A stretch of 64,000 nt of DNA from the NCBI GenBank assembly GCA_030549495.1, contig JAUIRK010000905.1, positions 641,887-705,886 on the forward strand. Reading direction: 5' to 3'. Shown one piece after another: positions 33,356 through 48,300 of the stretch. The position numbers and the translations under genes were made by a program. The stretch's first letter is position 1. Every line of letters begins with the position of its first letter. Under the pieces are notes generated by a model, which had not been told where the DNA came from, ran no database searches, and saw only the letters and a list, made by a program, of their open reading frames with translations. This DNA is from Nectonema munidae. Its lineage: Eukaryota > Nematomorpha > Nectonematoida > Nectonematidae.

Positions 33356-36300
33356 CTTTAATAAAAATATAAAGGTGTGTGAGATTTACGAAGATACACG
33401 CTTTTCACAACGATCTGACAGGAAGGCAAATCATAATGATGCGATCACAACATTTAAAAACGACCAGCTATGCATTGATTTAGTCGTTTAAAAAGGGTTG
33501 TGCAAGGGTGCATTTTTTATATGAAATCATAAAATAACTTGCAAGGCTGGAATTATTGTTATGAAGGCGTAAATGGCTGGTTTACAACCTGGAGATCACG
33601 AGCCCTAAATGTCAATTGATTGTTTTTGGGGGCCTCAAAAGGTTGATAAGGATATTTAATTATAAATTTTGTACATATACCCAAAATACGTAGAAATTAC
33701 AAAACTAAAAAGCTCCATACAAAGGTGGAACTTTCATTAAAACCTTCATTTTGGGAGAAACAAGAATCATTCTTTAGGAAAAATAGTCAATCTGGTTGAG
33801 AAGAAGGAATTTTTCTATCCTTTAATAAAAATCACATTTTTGACATGATATAAGATATTTTGTTTCAAAGTGTTTCTGATGTCTGTGTATACATTACAGA
33901 TATATTAATCCACAGTTTTATTATCGACCTATTGTTTAGTTGATAAAAAGTTTATGAAAGAATACTTATTTTCAGAACAAGTTCGCAAAACAACTCATAG
34001 GGAAGATTTTTGCAATTTTATAGAATTTTCTTTTCAAACATGAATTAAATTATAAAAATGTAGGTGTAATATTGACAAATGAAAAGCCCTCTATTATTCT
34101 TTCCAAATCCGATTTTAAAGCTCTTTGAAAAAAGTCGCAACACATGTTCGATTTAATCATTGGATGATTCATCGATAAGCTCTAGCTAAGAAAACGTTTC
34201 TACATAGTTTTCAAGAGGTGTTTACAACTCTTGGTAAAATTGTAAACAATATTAGGAAGTAGGTTAGATAGTATTTCCAAAGAAGTTTCCTTTATAAAAG
34301 ATGCAACAACATTTATTCAAGGCAAAAGTTGCTTATTTATTTTTTGATGTTAACTTTTGAACGTTTCAATCCAAGGTAATTCTGAAATCTTGCATAGAGT
34401 TTTTGACAAACCGATAACATTCAAACTTTATGTTAGAAAATAAATACAACTTTTACGAAGAAACTTTTTTCATATTTTACAATCGAATTTTTATGTATGT
34501 ATTTCTAGACCTTTTTCAATTTACATCAAGATTAGAGTATTTAGTCTACTCATTTTAAAAAATTCAAAAGATGCGCGAAATAAGATAAAGAAATTAATAT
34601 GCCAAGTTGAAGTTTAAGGAAAAACAGGGAAAGAAAGATAAAGGCATTTACCCTTTATGCGCGACGAATTTTGAATAATCGTGTGAATTCTTTTGGACGC
34701 TTCCATCTTTGACGCGTTAACATTTCCCCTCGTTGAAAGAGAGTCACATATTTTATGGCATAAGTTGAAAACAGTGGAATACTTGTTTCTTGCTAACTGC
34801 CTTCAAAATAAAAATAGGATACAAATTTTATTACTTAGCAAATATAAGTAATAGTTATCCTTTTACGACTTGTTAATAAACGTTTTTCATTCGATTATAA
34901 ATATAAAAGCAAAATTAATTCTACTTTAAAATTTTAACTTTAAGTTAGCATTTGAAGAAACAAAAATATAATTTGAGAGAGAAATTTTAGAATCGGTGGA
35001 AGTTAAGAATATGAAAATTTATGAAATATATCATAAGGTTGATATAAAAAGCATTTTTATATATGAAATTAAATTGAAATCTCCAAGTGTTGAGAGAAAT
35101 TTAAATTTACGGCTCTTAATTCCCAAATACTAAAGGATGGGAAAATAATAGATTCTTTAAAAACATAGGCGAACAAAATATTAATTTTTCACTATTAATT
35201 TTTTTATTGCCTGCTATTATTTTGTCGAAATTGCTTGCTTCCAAATTTTTTATTTTTCCTTTAGTTTTCTTCATTTGTGAAAATTAAAGAAACTTTATCT
35301 AAAAAATGCTTACATTTCTTTGTGTTCAAGGGCGACTTCGGCTGAAACAACTTCATCTAGGCAGAGATTATAACAATGGTCAATATTTAAATCAAGACCT
35401 TCATAACTTTCATGCATCTTGCTAAACTAAATTTAAATATGGCTGCATCATTTAAGAGATACAATTAACAAACAAGTTAGGTAATAATTAATTGAAACAG
35501 GTACTAATTTAGCCTAACTATTTTCCAATGCCAAACATTAAGAGTACTCTTTCGTAAAGACAAAATATTCGTGCCTAAGTGTTTTAAAACCCAACAAAAA
35601 TGAATTATTTAATATAAATATATATATACAAGCTTCAGAAAATGCCCATTTATAGGAAGAACGAGTTCCGAAATATTAAAATTTTTAAATATTTAGGCTG
35701 AAATAAGACATTTCAAACTCAAGGAAGTAAAACATTTTATAACAATGTAAACAAATTGCTTCAGTCTTTTTGAGTACAGTCAAAACTTTATAGAAATTAT
35801 CAAGATCGGAGACAGCTTTGAAAATATTATGAAAGAAAAAAATTATTGCAGACTGAAATCAGGTTTTTGACATATTGGATAAACGAGGTAGTGGTTGTTT
35901 TAATCGAGAAGGCACTATTTTACACCGCATGTGTCTAACTATAAGCAAGAAAGATTTGTTGTAAGATTGACCTTATCCTATCCAAGTCAGACACCTGACA
36001 CCCTTACTCACGCGCATAAGACGATAATAATCTTTGTAAAAATTAAAAGCAAAAAAACAAGTGACCGCTTACTTCAAAAGAATAATAACACTAGAACCAC
36101 GAGCTGCACTGTTTCATGCACTTTGAATTTATGTCTTTTATAAGTTTGAAAATTAAAATTTTCACAGTTCTTATATATTTATACAACACTTGCATTTGTC
36201 ATTATATTTCATTTCAAATGTTTAAATTTTTGACTTTATCTTTTATATCTTTGTTTATATTTACAATAAATTTTTTTTTCTTTTTTCAATGATGTTTAAA

Positions 36301-39300
36301 ACACTTCTTTCTGCGTTCACTAACGCATTTGGGAGTTCTTACAAAAACTATTTTACTCGTTCTAGTGTTAAACTTGTAACGTATTTTCCAATATATATAG
36401 CATGCGATTTTTTTCGAATAAAATTGAAATGATGATGAAGTACTTGAGAAAAGAGATTTTTAATTTCTGAAATTTCTTTAGAGAACAAGAAGAAAGCATT
36501 AAGATGTTGAATGCTAAATTCATTGAAGATGGATTTCATTACATCAGCCCCGACACATGAGGAAGGAAAATAGACAAAGAACTAAAACAATGGAAATAAA
36601 TCAACGCACCAATAAGTTTAGATTAAAATTTTACAGAGGAATCTTTATCTGAGAATTTTAATCGCAAGGATGTGTTATTGTGTATACTAATGAAAAACGC
36701 CTCAAACAAACCACAATCGATATCTTTAACGTTAAAATGACGTAAGAACGCCTTTGACGCCCATTCGTTAATGTGTTTTGCCGTTATCCAATCAGGAAGG
36801 AGAACCTTAGCAAAACCATCTGAATGGTCAGAACTTTTAGAATGAATAAATCCAGCTTTACTGCCTTCATCCAAGGAATAAAAGGAAGAAAATGGAGGAA
36901 TTCTTAATTCCTGAACGATGACTTTTAAAATCTCGCTAATAAAAATTTATTTTTTTTTATATATAATCCATTCATGTAAAAGGAACAAAAGACGTGACTG
37001 AAAACAACAAACAAAGGAAGACATAGAAAGAAATAAGTAGCAACCTCTCTTCGTTGCTTTGAACATGCGCTTTGCAAATCACGTGATATAATACATTTTT
37101 AGGAGGCAAAATTCGAAGCTGACTACAATTTTCTTCAACTAAAATAATGTATTCCTCTTCACTGATATCTTTGAAAAGTTTTTCGGAGTGAAATTCTATA
37201 CACTTGATCTTATATTCTAATCAAAGCAAAAAAGATTAGCAAAATAATGAATACGTAAAATGAGGGGCGCACATCCCGGGGGGCGTTCTATAAGTAAGAG
37301 TTGCTGCTTGTTTATAAAATATGTATGATGATCGCATTATAGGATGTAATATTCATTCGAATACATGATAATGTAAGATAAAAGAATAAAAGAGGGAATG
37401 CAGACTTTCGAGTCAAACATCATACCAATCTGCTCTGAAATTCCTATCAAAAATATTTTACAAACGATGTGAGAGCTATATAATAATAATAATAATCCAT
37501 TGTTTCAATATGCACACAATAAGTAATTTGACCACAAATTACGCAGAGGCAAACAGCAACCATAATTTAAACGAAGAGTGAGAAAAATATTTTCAGAATC
37601 AATTTGAGCATTATCGATTTAATATGTATGGATAATTTTATTTTTAAATATTGAAAAAATGCTTAGCTTTAAGTCACCTCTGTCAAGGTTAATTTACTCT
37701 TCGGTGGAATATTTTGAGTGAGTTAAACAACAAAATTGATTTATTAACAAACTTAAAACAATATTTAGAAAAAAAAGATGGTAAGTGAAATTTATTTAAA
37801 ATTTATATACGTTTGTTCGATTTTCATAAAAAAAATAAATGAAACCACCAGATTTGCAATTAATTATTTTGCGAGTTACCTCGAGTATTTTGTAAAAATA
37901 TATTTAAGGAAAAAAAAGGAAGGACGATAGGCTCTCATCTACTCGCCACATTATTATAAATTTTTAAGAGTATATCTAATATAGAAACTAGGGCATATGT
38001 TAACTACAGATAATATTAAAATTAAGCTATAAATATAAATTTACTAATAGGATTTTTTGAAAAAATTTATTGTAATTCGGTCAACTCGAAGTATTATTAT
38101 AAGTGGCTGGGCCTGGAACTTCGAGTAAACGAGATTTTTTACTTTAAAAACGAAAACTAAGTACCTATTCTACTCGATATGCATTGTTTGAACTTAGAAT
38201 GACTTAAAGAATTGGCTTTTAGTTGTATGCTTATCCCTGCAACACTAGTTCATATAAGTTTAATTTAATAAACATAAAACATTGAAAATTTCAAGGTTTT
38301 AGTCGCTAAAGAAATCTCAATTTGGTTGTCGTCGATATCCTCGTGTTCACAATACTTTTAATTTTCTATTTCTCTTCCTTTTCTTTGACAAAAAAAATAT
38401 AAAAATGGGAATTTTTTTGATATAATCATAACTCATCTATAAAAGAAATTTCTTCATTATCACTAATATTTAGATTAAAATTTAAGACTAGTTATATTTA
38501 TTAAACATGGGAAAAGTAGTTGGCTGGATTATTTGAAAAATACTCAACAAGATGCTAAATAAGTGCAATAATCGAATATAAATATTAAAAAACCATTCAG
38601 TGTATTTGAAAAAATGTAATTTTATGTTACGCAATAAGAAATAATTGCAGCAATAATAAGCTAATTCGTCAAAATTATAGAAAAACAAAATGATTAAAAT
38701 GGACTAATTGTAAATTAAATAGTTTAACATTATTAAAGCTAGATCAACAGAAAAAGACAAGATATTGAAATATATTTTAGACCAATAATTGTAGATAAAT
38801 TAACAGATTATATAAAAAATCTTAAGAGAATAGGATATTAAAGGAAGACTTTATTTGAAAACAAACAATATATTTCAGAGCGACTACGTTCTGAGTAGGG
38901 CTGGTTAGATGCTGGATTCGATAACTCAAGGTCTTGGGTTCGATCCCGCATCAAGCCTGCTTTCCTCATAGTTCAATACAAGCCTTTTTGATGAAAACAA
39001 CCTGCGGTACCTTTACCTTTACCTTACCTTTCTTTTTCTATTATCTTAGGATTTTTTTTATATTTTCTTACACAACGGAACAAAATATTATACTTACTAA
39101 TTAACAGATTAAGCATAAATTTAATGAAGTCAAAGGCAAACAATTTAGCATATTAAAAAAACTAGATCAAATCAAATCATGTTAGTTATCATTTGAATTA
39201 GTTTAGTTTAGGCGAGGTTAAACATGCATAAAGAAGTTCCACTGAATTTAGTTAGTGGATGAATAAAATATGAAGTTAAAAACCGGGAATAGGAGAGCAG

Positions 39301-42300
39301 GTGATGCGAATGTTTAGAAAAATCTTGCCAAGCGTATTTAGGCTTGATGTAGACTCTTCATAAATCAATTCAGCAAGTAAATGCAAGGATTCTGAAAAAC
39401 TTTGATGTTGTGAAAATTGAAGATTTAGTTTGCCATTTCCTCTTTCCTCATCTGCAAAACTCTTCAAAATTTCTTCTTTTTCTAACTGTAAACTCTATTT
39501 GAAAAAGAGGTTATTAGACAAAAAATTGAAAACAGCAACCCCCAATATTTTTGCAAACAACTGTACTACAAAAGCATACATTTCCAGCATGCTATAAAGC
39601 AAAGATGAAACAAAACGTAGATAAATTGCTTCAATACTGGTTTGGTAGTGGGATTGCAATGCTCGACACAAATGAGTTAAAATTTAAATAGAAATATGCA
39701 AAAGGTGATTTATAATTGGGCTCTTTATTTTTCTTAATTATAGCTATGATTTCAACTTCCCAGCGTTGTGTATGTTTTTTGGATTTGGAAAGCATTTAAA
39801 GAGATATCTTTATCGCTAGAGTTGGCATGAGATTCAGAACATTCTTATTTTCAGGATATTTAAATAAAAGAAAAAGTTTGGATTCATGGGATAGTATCTA
39901 AATCAAGTCCAAGCAAATCAGAATGTTCGATTGGGTAGGGGAGGAGCTTAGCTAGTACGAAATTCAGCGAGCTAAATGATAGGAAGCTAGGCGTGGACTA
40001 CCTTTGTTCAATAAAATAAAGTGTTTTTTCGGGTTAAAGGCTTTATTCATTGAGCAGATCTGTATGGAAAAATAATTTAAAAGATTTTGAGAAAATACAA
40101 ATATGGAATCCTAAACTTAAAGGGATTTAAATTTTCAACTAATAGACAAAAAATGTCCAAAAATATATCAATTGCTTATTAATATCATTCCTAGGATGGA
40201 CCCATCTTTAGAAGTAAGAAGTGTTGCAAAACATACATTTTGTATTATACAAACTAATATAGTCTCTCAGTAGATATACTAAGCTTATTAAAAATTGAAT
40301 CTGGGTGTTCCCATATCAATAGCTTAAACCTGGTCTTATCTAATCATAAGGTAGAAGAGAATATCTAACTCGCCTAATACTTATTTTAAACTTAATTCAA
40401 GCCCATTCCCTTTGCGTGGTTTAACTGACTGACTGTCACACCATCAAGTCACTCCAATCCTTATTTTCTTTCTTGCATAAAAAATCGTGCTACTTGATTT
40501 CTTTAAAACTCGTTTGATCAATCTTTTCCTTTTCAACAAAACACAAAGATTCTAGGTACTCATTCTTGATTTTTTTGGGGTTAGAAAATGAAAATTTTAT
40601 TATAAAATAATTGTTGTGCAACGAAAATGCCACCACTACGCTTGTCCTCTCAGCTTCCAATTCCACGATAACTGTGGATAACGGCATGTATTTTATCAAG
40701 GCGCATTACCCTGTTTGTAGTTGTAATCGCATCACTACATTCTAGCTTAAAAAGGAACAAAATCGCGAGTCAAAGCAACAATAACGCTTTAGACTTGGAC
40801 AAATTCTTCACATGATCGTGAAGATAAATAATTTGGAGATTTATAGCTTTTCATAAAGTCATCATGCCATTCCCTCAAAGTAGGATTTATAGCTATCATG
40901 AGCTTGGTAGATTCATCAAATATACCACAGTTCGATGAATCACTAGTTTTATTATGGCAGCGATAGGACATTTAAAATGCAGTAAATTTTAAAATAGTTA
41001 CCGTTTCAAAATAGACTGGATAACACGTTTTAAAATTGAATGAATAGAAAAGGTTAGGTCAGATTCTTTTTCTTTGAGACTTTCCCATTAGCACATGGAG
41101 AGACAGTGATCACTATTCATCGCATGTAATAAAGCCTTCATCCCTAATTTTTTTTTCACCACTTATTTAAACCGATAGTCACACATCCTATTTCAAATTT
41201 GGATGTTCTATTACTGAAATAACTGCTTGTGTAACAAAAAGCCGCATCACAAGATATGCTATACTCTAACCAAGTGAACATTACATGTCATGACTTTAAA
41301 AAGATCTCAAAAATTCATAAAACAATTTTAAAAATTTGCTATAAAAAGGCAAAACCTATTTTACTTTAAAAATTAAACATTAAATATTTTATGTATGATT
41401 AACACAAATCTAAAACTATTTGTTTATCACTCTTTATTCCAGGTGTTCTCTAAAACCCGTGCGCACCTTTGAATTATCTTAATTTACAAAATTTTATTAA
41501 ATTTAACCTAAATGATCAAAAATATTTAATGTCTGAAATCATTGCGCTATGAAAATATTTCTAACTAAAAACTCTTGAAAAAAGCAAAACCTCAATGCGA
41601 TCGCATGGCTTTTCTAGTGCAGTGAAAAGTAATTGACAGCAACAGAATACGCAAATATTAACCCATTTACGACCAATGTTCCTATTTTGGAACATAAGTA
41701 ATTTCATCTTCGTCTGCTTTTTTCAATGACTTTGAATATAAATCGTCTGCGTTTTTTAGATATCGTCTGCTTTGCTTGGTCTTAAATGGGTTAACACAGC
41801 TATCGAGAGAGGAAATAAAGTGACCGAGGAAGAAAACATCACCTTGAGAGCACCATATACAACAGAAGATAGTGACACTCCAGTGAATGATGATGAAACC
41901 AAATGTTTCACTTAATCAGCAACAGGTAGGCAGAAATTTTTCTGCGCCCAGCAATTCAACAAGAGCGATACTCAGTTTTAATAAGTTCTTTAAATTTGTT
42001 ATGTTGTAATGTTGCTTTGTATTGAACGATTAATGAAATGAAATGGATTAAATCAAGCTGTCTTTTTATATTATAAGCAGGGGCGCACATCCTCGAAATT
42101 ATTGAGGGGGGCGAAATTTTTTTGTTGCAATTTTCAAAATTAGTGGTCTGAAAATACCATGAGAGACAAAATATTCAAGCAATCCTTTAAAATAGAGTGT
42201 ATTCAGCGCATACCTAAAGTCCTAAATTTATAAGACTACTTTATATTTTTTTTTACAAATTTGGTGAATTTACTATACTTCAAGCGAAAATATTTTAATT

Positions 42301-45300
42301 AAATTTGCAGAATATACACTAGTTTAAAAAAATCCAAAATTGTTGGAGGGGGGGGGGGGGTGGAATAGGCTTTTCATTTGAAAATCAAGTAGTCTACCAG
42401 ACACATTACAGGAATTGATGAAAAGATATTTGATTCATAGAGAAAACAACTGAAAACAAATAACTGAAGGTTGGATAGTTTTATATGAGTGAATGTAGTC
42501 TGAAGGCAAAGAGTCTACTAGACACCCTGCGATGTTTATATGAAAAAATGTGATTGATCCAGGGGCAAGGTTATACAATGAAGTTATAATTGTGCAAACA
42601 AAAATAAAACAATAAATTAAGATTGTATTCTATAGAGCTTCAACAAAAACTAAAAAATTTTAGAGCATAACTTAAGTTTTTTGAAAACTAATTTGACGTA
42701 TCCCCTACAGCATACTCTATGGGTGGCATGGCAGGTTGGTTGAGATGATGGACATAGCATGGAAGCCTCTGGATTCGATTCCTCATCGATACCAATTTGT
42801 TCATAGTTTGACATAAGCGGTACATCAGTGCCTGGTCAATGAAAATACATCCGCTGCACCTTACCTTTTACTCAAAATTGAAAATTCGCCCCCCCCCACG
42901 GATGTGCGCCCCTATATAAATATATGTCTTACCTACTACCAAATATTTTCGACAATTGGTTTAAATTTCATTATGAATCAACCTACTATAAATGAAGATA
43001 TACTTGCAAAATAATGACTACCTTCAACATATTAGCCCCAACTAAACTCTCAGGGATCTAGATATAGATTCCTGACATTTTGGAATAAGGATTTTTAAAT
43101 GTGTCTTGGACGCAAACAAAAAAAGTATTTTATTTCTGAATATAATAGTGATTGCGGTCTGTATAATTGTTGCGTGTGTATATATAATCAAATAGTAGGT
43201 TCAGGTAATCTTGCACTATCCGTGCACAAGATGAGGTAGAAAAAATGAGCTGGCTTTTCAGTTAAATCCACATTTTTTAGTTGGATCCTTCATTTTATCA
43301 AAAGCTTTTTCGATCAAAAAATGATGTTACAAAAACTTCGTCAAAAATTAGCAATACCTAACTAATTAAAAATCTCTAATTTGTTAAAACCTTCTTGTAC
43401 TTCAGCTAATGGTCTATTGATTATCATCCTTATGTAGTTGTTGTTAGTCTTTATATGAGTATAATCTATCAGTTCAAAACAAAGCTTTGTTTAAACTGAG
43501 AGAGTATTCCATAAAAGCAAGTACTCTCAGGGAAAAGTGTAGAATTTTGTTACACTTTCGCAGTAGCAGCGATAAACCAGTGTAATTTCAAGCCAACCCG
43601 CAAAAATCCACCATAAGGTACTGCTGGCTTTTTTCAGGCTTCTACATATGGCTAGCTAGTACTATATTATCATCCTTAAAAATAAAATGATATACTAAGA
43701 TGTGTACTTTTATTTTATTCTAATCTTGTACATATGAAAAATGCTAACAATTCATATATTCTCTTTATTTTTAAAAATTAAATTTCTTACTTTATCTGCT
43801 TAAAACAGACGATTTTAATTTCGTTGGACACCCGTGTAATACTGGTCCTCAAAGGTCAACATCCAGCTGTTACATTTGTTAGTACGGACCTTTAGTTTCT
43901 TTTGGAAGAGTCAACAGCCTTGTTCTGTATTTATAAGTTTTTTGAAAGTAATAAATATTAATCAGAAAAAAGATGGTGTATAAAATTTGTATGTTCCTGG
44001 AGAGCAGATATTTAGAAAGCCCTTAGTATTAATCGTTCAAAACTAGTTACTTCAGATGATTAATTGTTAACCAATTTTTAAGCTTAGACACCCAAAGAGA
44101 CTTTCTAAATAATTATAATTAGAATTGGGTTGACTTAAAAATTGCGAAAATTTTAGATAATCACAACTTGTCCACAGTAAAGCATCGAAACAAAAACGTC
44201 TTTGGATAGACAGAAGTAGTAAATAAAAATAGATATAAAAGATATTTCTACCTTTTTAAGAGTTGTACATTTTTCTATGGAATCAAGTTGTTCTTCAGTA
44301 GCTAACTTTTTCTCTCCAATTTCTGAATCCAAGTTGAAAGAATATTTCGTTACTTAAAAAAGCAAATAAAAACAAAATTTCCTTTTAAAAGGTTAAAAAC
44401 AAATCACAGATATTTTTTGTCAATTTAAATTTAAATAAAATAAAAGATAATGAATATTTTCTGAATCCAAGTTGAAAGAATATTTCGTTACTTAAAAAAG
44501 CAAATAAAAACAAAATTTCCTTTTAAAAGGTTAAAAACAAATCACAGATATTTTTTGTCAATTTAAATTTAAATAAAATAAAAGATAATGAATATTTTAC
44601 GGTTATTAACCCACATTGGGAAAGAAAATATTATCAAGATTTGAATTTAAAAAGTAAAACTAATACAAATTATTTCAAGCTCAGATAATAAATGACTTTA
44701 CAAGTTCTTATTCTATACATTTTCAAGTTTACATTGGCACTATGTAAGTTCAAATTGAAACTAAGTAAGTTCAAATTGGCACTAAACAAATTCAAAATAG
44801 CATTAAGCCATTAAATCCCAAGCATATTATTTTCTCAAATTCATCACAAATTTAATACAGCCTATATATCTATTTTTAAAAATAAGTTATAAAATCTGGA
44901 AAAAAATTTATGACCCCTAAGGGTAGGGATTCTTAACCGGTGAAGCGCTACTAGAGAGGGCGCATACAAGTTTGTTAAAGAAGGAGCAAGGAATGAAAAT
45001 GTTTAAAAAGGGAGAAACTAGTTTTTGGAAGAATAAATATAGTAAAATTTAAAGCACAATAAAAATATTTGATGCTCAGTATGGATGAGATCAAATTCAT
45101 TTTTCACACACAAATTGAAGAAAAGCCGAAGCTGTAGCAGTATTGGAGAAAATCAAAGATCCCTCAAAAACTTTTAATCAGTTAGATCCTTGACTCCACA
45201 AGCAAAACTAATCTACCAGGAGATCCTAAAACTATTTACCAGTTCAAGATCTTTTGTAACAATGAAACCTTTCCTTTTACGTCTCATCTAAAAATACTAA

Positions 45301-48300
45301 AAATTGATTATTTGTTTAAAAATAAGAATTTTTTTTGAAATTAATTTAGAATTAACTTAGATATTGTTTGCTTTTCAAAAAACTTTTAGAAGTTCTTATT
45401 CTACATTTGATTCCAAAAACTTCACTAGTTCTGTAGGTGAGTGAGTACTTTTTTAGGTTTTAAATCAAGTTGTTTAGTGTTGGCTGTTTTAAAGTAATAA
45501 TACTATAACTTGAATGAAGAAAATAAAAAATACATAAAATAAATTTTACATTTTCCAGAAGCTGTAGATGAGAAAAAGGAACTTTTATCTTGACTTATAA
45601 AAATGCTTAGATGTTGATTCAGTGGTGAATGGTCTTTGAAAATGACGTCACCTGTTTTATACTTTCTAACATCAATCTAAATGCCAGATATATCAAAGCA
45701 AAACTCGGGAAAAAATAGAAATTATTACCTTCCCACTTTTCCAGGTGACAGCAAGGAAATAATCACAGACAGTATTTCCAAATGATATAAATGAGGTGGC
45801 GTAATTTTTGCTCTGAAAGTTTTTGTATAAAAACAATGATTACTTATTACAAAGATCAATTACTTTTAATCTCCAAACGCGTTTACTATTTTCATAAACA
45901 CCAACAGTTCCTTCTGTCAAAATGTATGCAAAAAAATCTTGAGTCACCCAGCACAAGGATTTAACAACCTGAAAAACAAAGATTTAGTATAATAATGGGG
46001 AATCAAAAAATTACATCAGAGAAGGAAATTTCATTTATTATTTCATCATCTTTGAAAACTTTGACATCACAATCATCACAACTAACCAAAAACTAAAGAA
46101 AATAAGAGAATAATTTTCTTGATCCAAAAATATAAATCTTACAACACTATCAAATTCTTCTGTTAATGGAAAAAACCAAAGGCTAAAGGAAACGGATTCA
46201 ACGGATCCAGGAAGAAGAGTCCATAAAATTTCATTTCCTCTGATATCAATTACTTGTAGGAAGTACTGGCCGGCAACGATTAACTGTGTTGTTTCGTTTT
46301 CATTCAAACAAACATCTTTAATGTCATCCTTGAACTAAAAAATTGAATGTGAATGTAAAGACATGGATTCCACAAAACAAGCATTAAATGTCATTCCTAT
46401 TTCAAACATATTTGCAGAAATGAATATCTACTGATGCAAATATTTTAGGTAATCTCTGAAAAAATGTATCTAAACCCGGTTCTTGCAAAGAAATTTAAAT
46501 TATTATCGTAAGGCAGGCTATACAGATGAAGGCTCAGATGATAGTATTGTATATTTTCTAATATAATAGCAAATATAGCTGGAAGGATAGATATTTAGGA
46601 GCTGGAAAGCAAAACAAATTTAAAATGTTGGAAAAAAACAAAAGTAAAAAAATTCTGTTCATTATTAAAGCAAACTGAACACTTAAATTTTGTTTCCAGA
46701 ATAAATATAACCATTGGCCTTACAATATGAATGAAACACAAAATTACTCATTGGGCAGAAACAGTGAAAATATCAGGATCGCATATCCAAAGCGTGACGG
46801 AAACAGGGAACAACGGCTCCCTAATACTCATAATATTTTTGTTTTAGGCATCATTTTTTATATACAAAAAGAAAATAAATTCATCAAAAATTTTTGACAC
46901 TTAAAATTTATTAAAAAATATATACGTATACTGATCTCTAGAGATTAATAGATTTTTGAGACTTTTCGGCGCCGCCTTTTGGGCTTTATCTATTTTAGCG
47001 CTGTCCGTTTGGGTGTGAAACTTTTTGGCGCTAAAATAATAATAACGGGAAAGTTATTTTCTATTTTTGATTATTCAAATAACACAAATCCCCTTTTAGA
47101 GCAAACATAAATTGAATGATTCCGGTTTTAATCAATCCACTAAAACATGATTTGAAAGCTATTTGTAACCCAATCGTTAAACTTAACCCTATCAAAATAG
47201 AACACTACATAAGCCAATTCTTATTATTAGCTAAAAATCAAACAAATCAAAAGATACATTCTGATTGCAAATTAACCAAACTCATTTTGATTATACATTA
47301 TAAATCAAAAGCGCCCCAATTCTCAATGACTAAAATGACACATAATATCATCATGGAGTATAAGCCAAAGCATGAACCTATAAAACCAACCAAGCAGAAG
47401 GAATTAAAGATTAATAAAAACATGAAAAAAATCAAAAATTTATTCAAAAAATTTGAGTTCAAACTGTTATTTTTAATTAATTTGAAAATTGTTACCGATA
47501 TTATGAGCTTATTATTATACGCAAGAGGTTTGGAATGGTGTACATAAAAATGCGCAGATACCTTAAAGTAATTATTACTATAACATAAATATGATAAAAA
47601 ATTATCTTCTTTGAAGAAATATAAATGAGCTATGGAAGTTCGGCATTAGTATTTTCACTGAAAAATAGTAATAGTGGAAATACAATTTTTTTTAAATTAT
47701 AATTCCAGCGCCTAAAGGACAGCGGCAAATAGGATATCGAGCCGAAAAGGCTGTGCCAAAAAGTTCCATTCCCCTTATATGTACGTATTCCCATACTACT
47801 CTACTCCTTTTAACATATGGCTCATTTTATTTACTCACCGCCTTGCCTCACCTTTTTGCTTCAAAAACCCTCTCAAAACCTTATACAGTTCATTCACACG
47901 CTTTTCTATTCTCTAATACACCTTTTTTTAGAAGCAACCTAGTTGCTAAGGGTTGAAGCCTCAAATCAGATAGATAAATTAAGTTAAATTCGCTGAACAA
48001 CCCTCAGGCCTCATATGGATCTCTCGCTAAAATTTTGGAATTGTAAGTATCCCTCCGAAATTTTTTGTTGCAATTTTCAAAATTAGTGGTCTGGAAATAC
48101 CACGGGAGACCAAATATTCAAGCAATCCTTAAATAAAATTATTAACTATTTACATTTCCTCCCCCCCCCCTGGTTTTTCTTGAATGATTGCTAGTTTTTA
48201 CAAAATTTTCGCGTGAACCTACTAAATGATTGATTGCGAATCTGATCGTGACATTTATTTTATATAAAAATCAACCAAACCTGTCAAAAAGTGATTGCTA

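Larger units (their letters stand above)
39495..44251 (-). other. BBS2 intron 8, 4.8 kb
   Basis: Contains a dispersed repeat with a 60-codon frame (40490-41000), a TTAA MITE (41658-41794), a hAT-like MITE with a SINE inside it (42078-42913) and a degenerate TTAA MITE remnant (43803-43859). The rest is AT-rich and unremarkable. Confidence 0.75.

Noticed and set aside
40490-40699. 69-codon minus-strand frame that at first looked like a BBS2 beta-sandwich exon
   Set aside because: It lies between exon 8 and exon 9 in gene order, which already join in phase, and it is part of a dispersed repeat also found at 32780-32900.
45260-45450. Possible extra BBS2 micro-exons between exons 7 and 8 (KFLESN; KRKGFIVTKDLEL)
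   Set aside because: Exon 7 joins exon 8 directly in phase and the product aligns with human BBS2 without a gap; the extra pieces break the frame.
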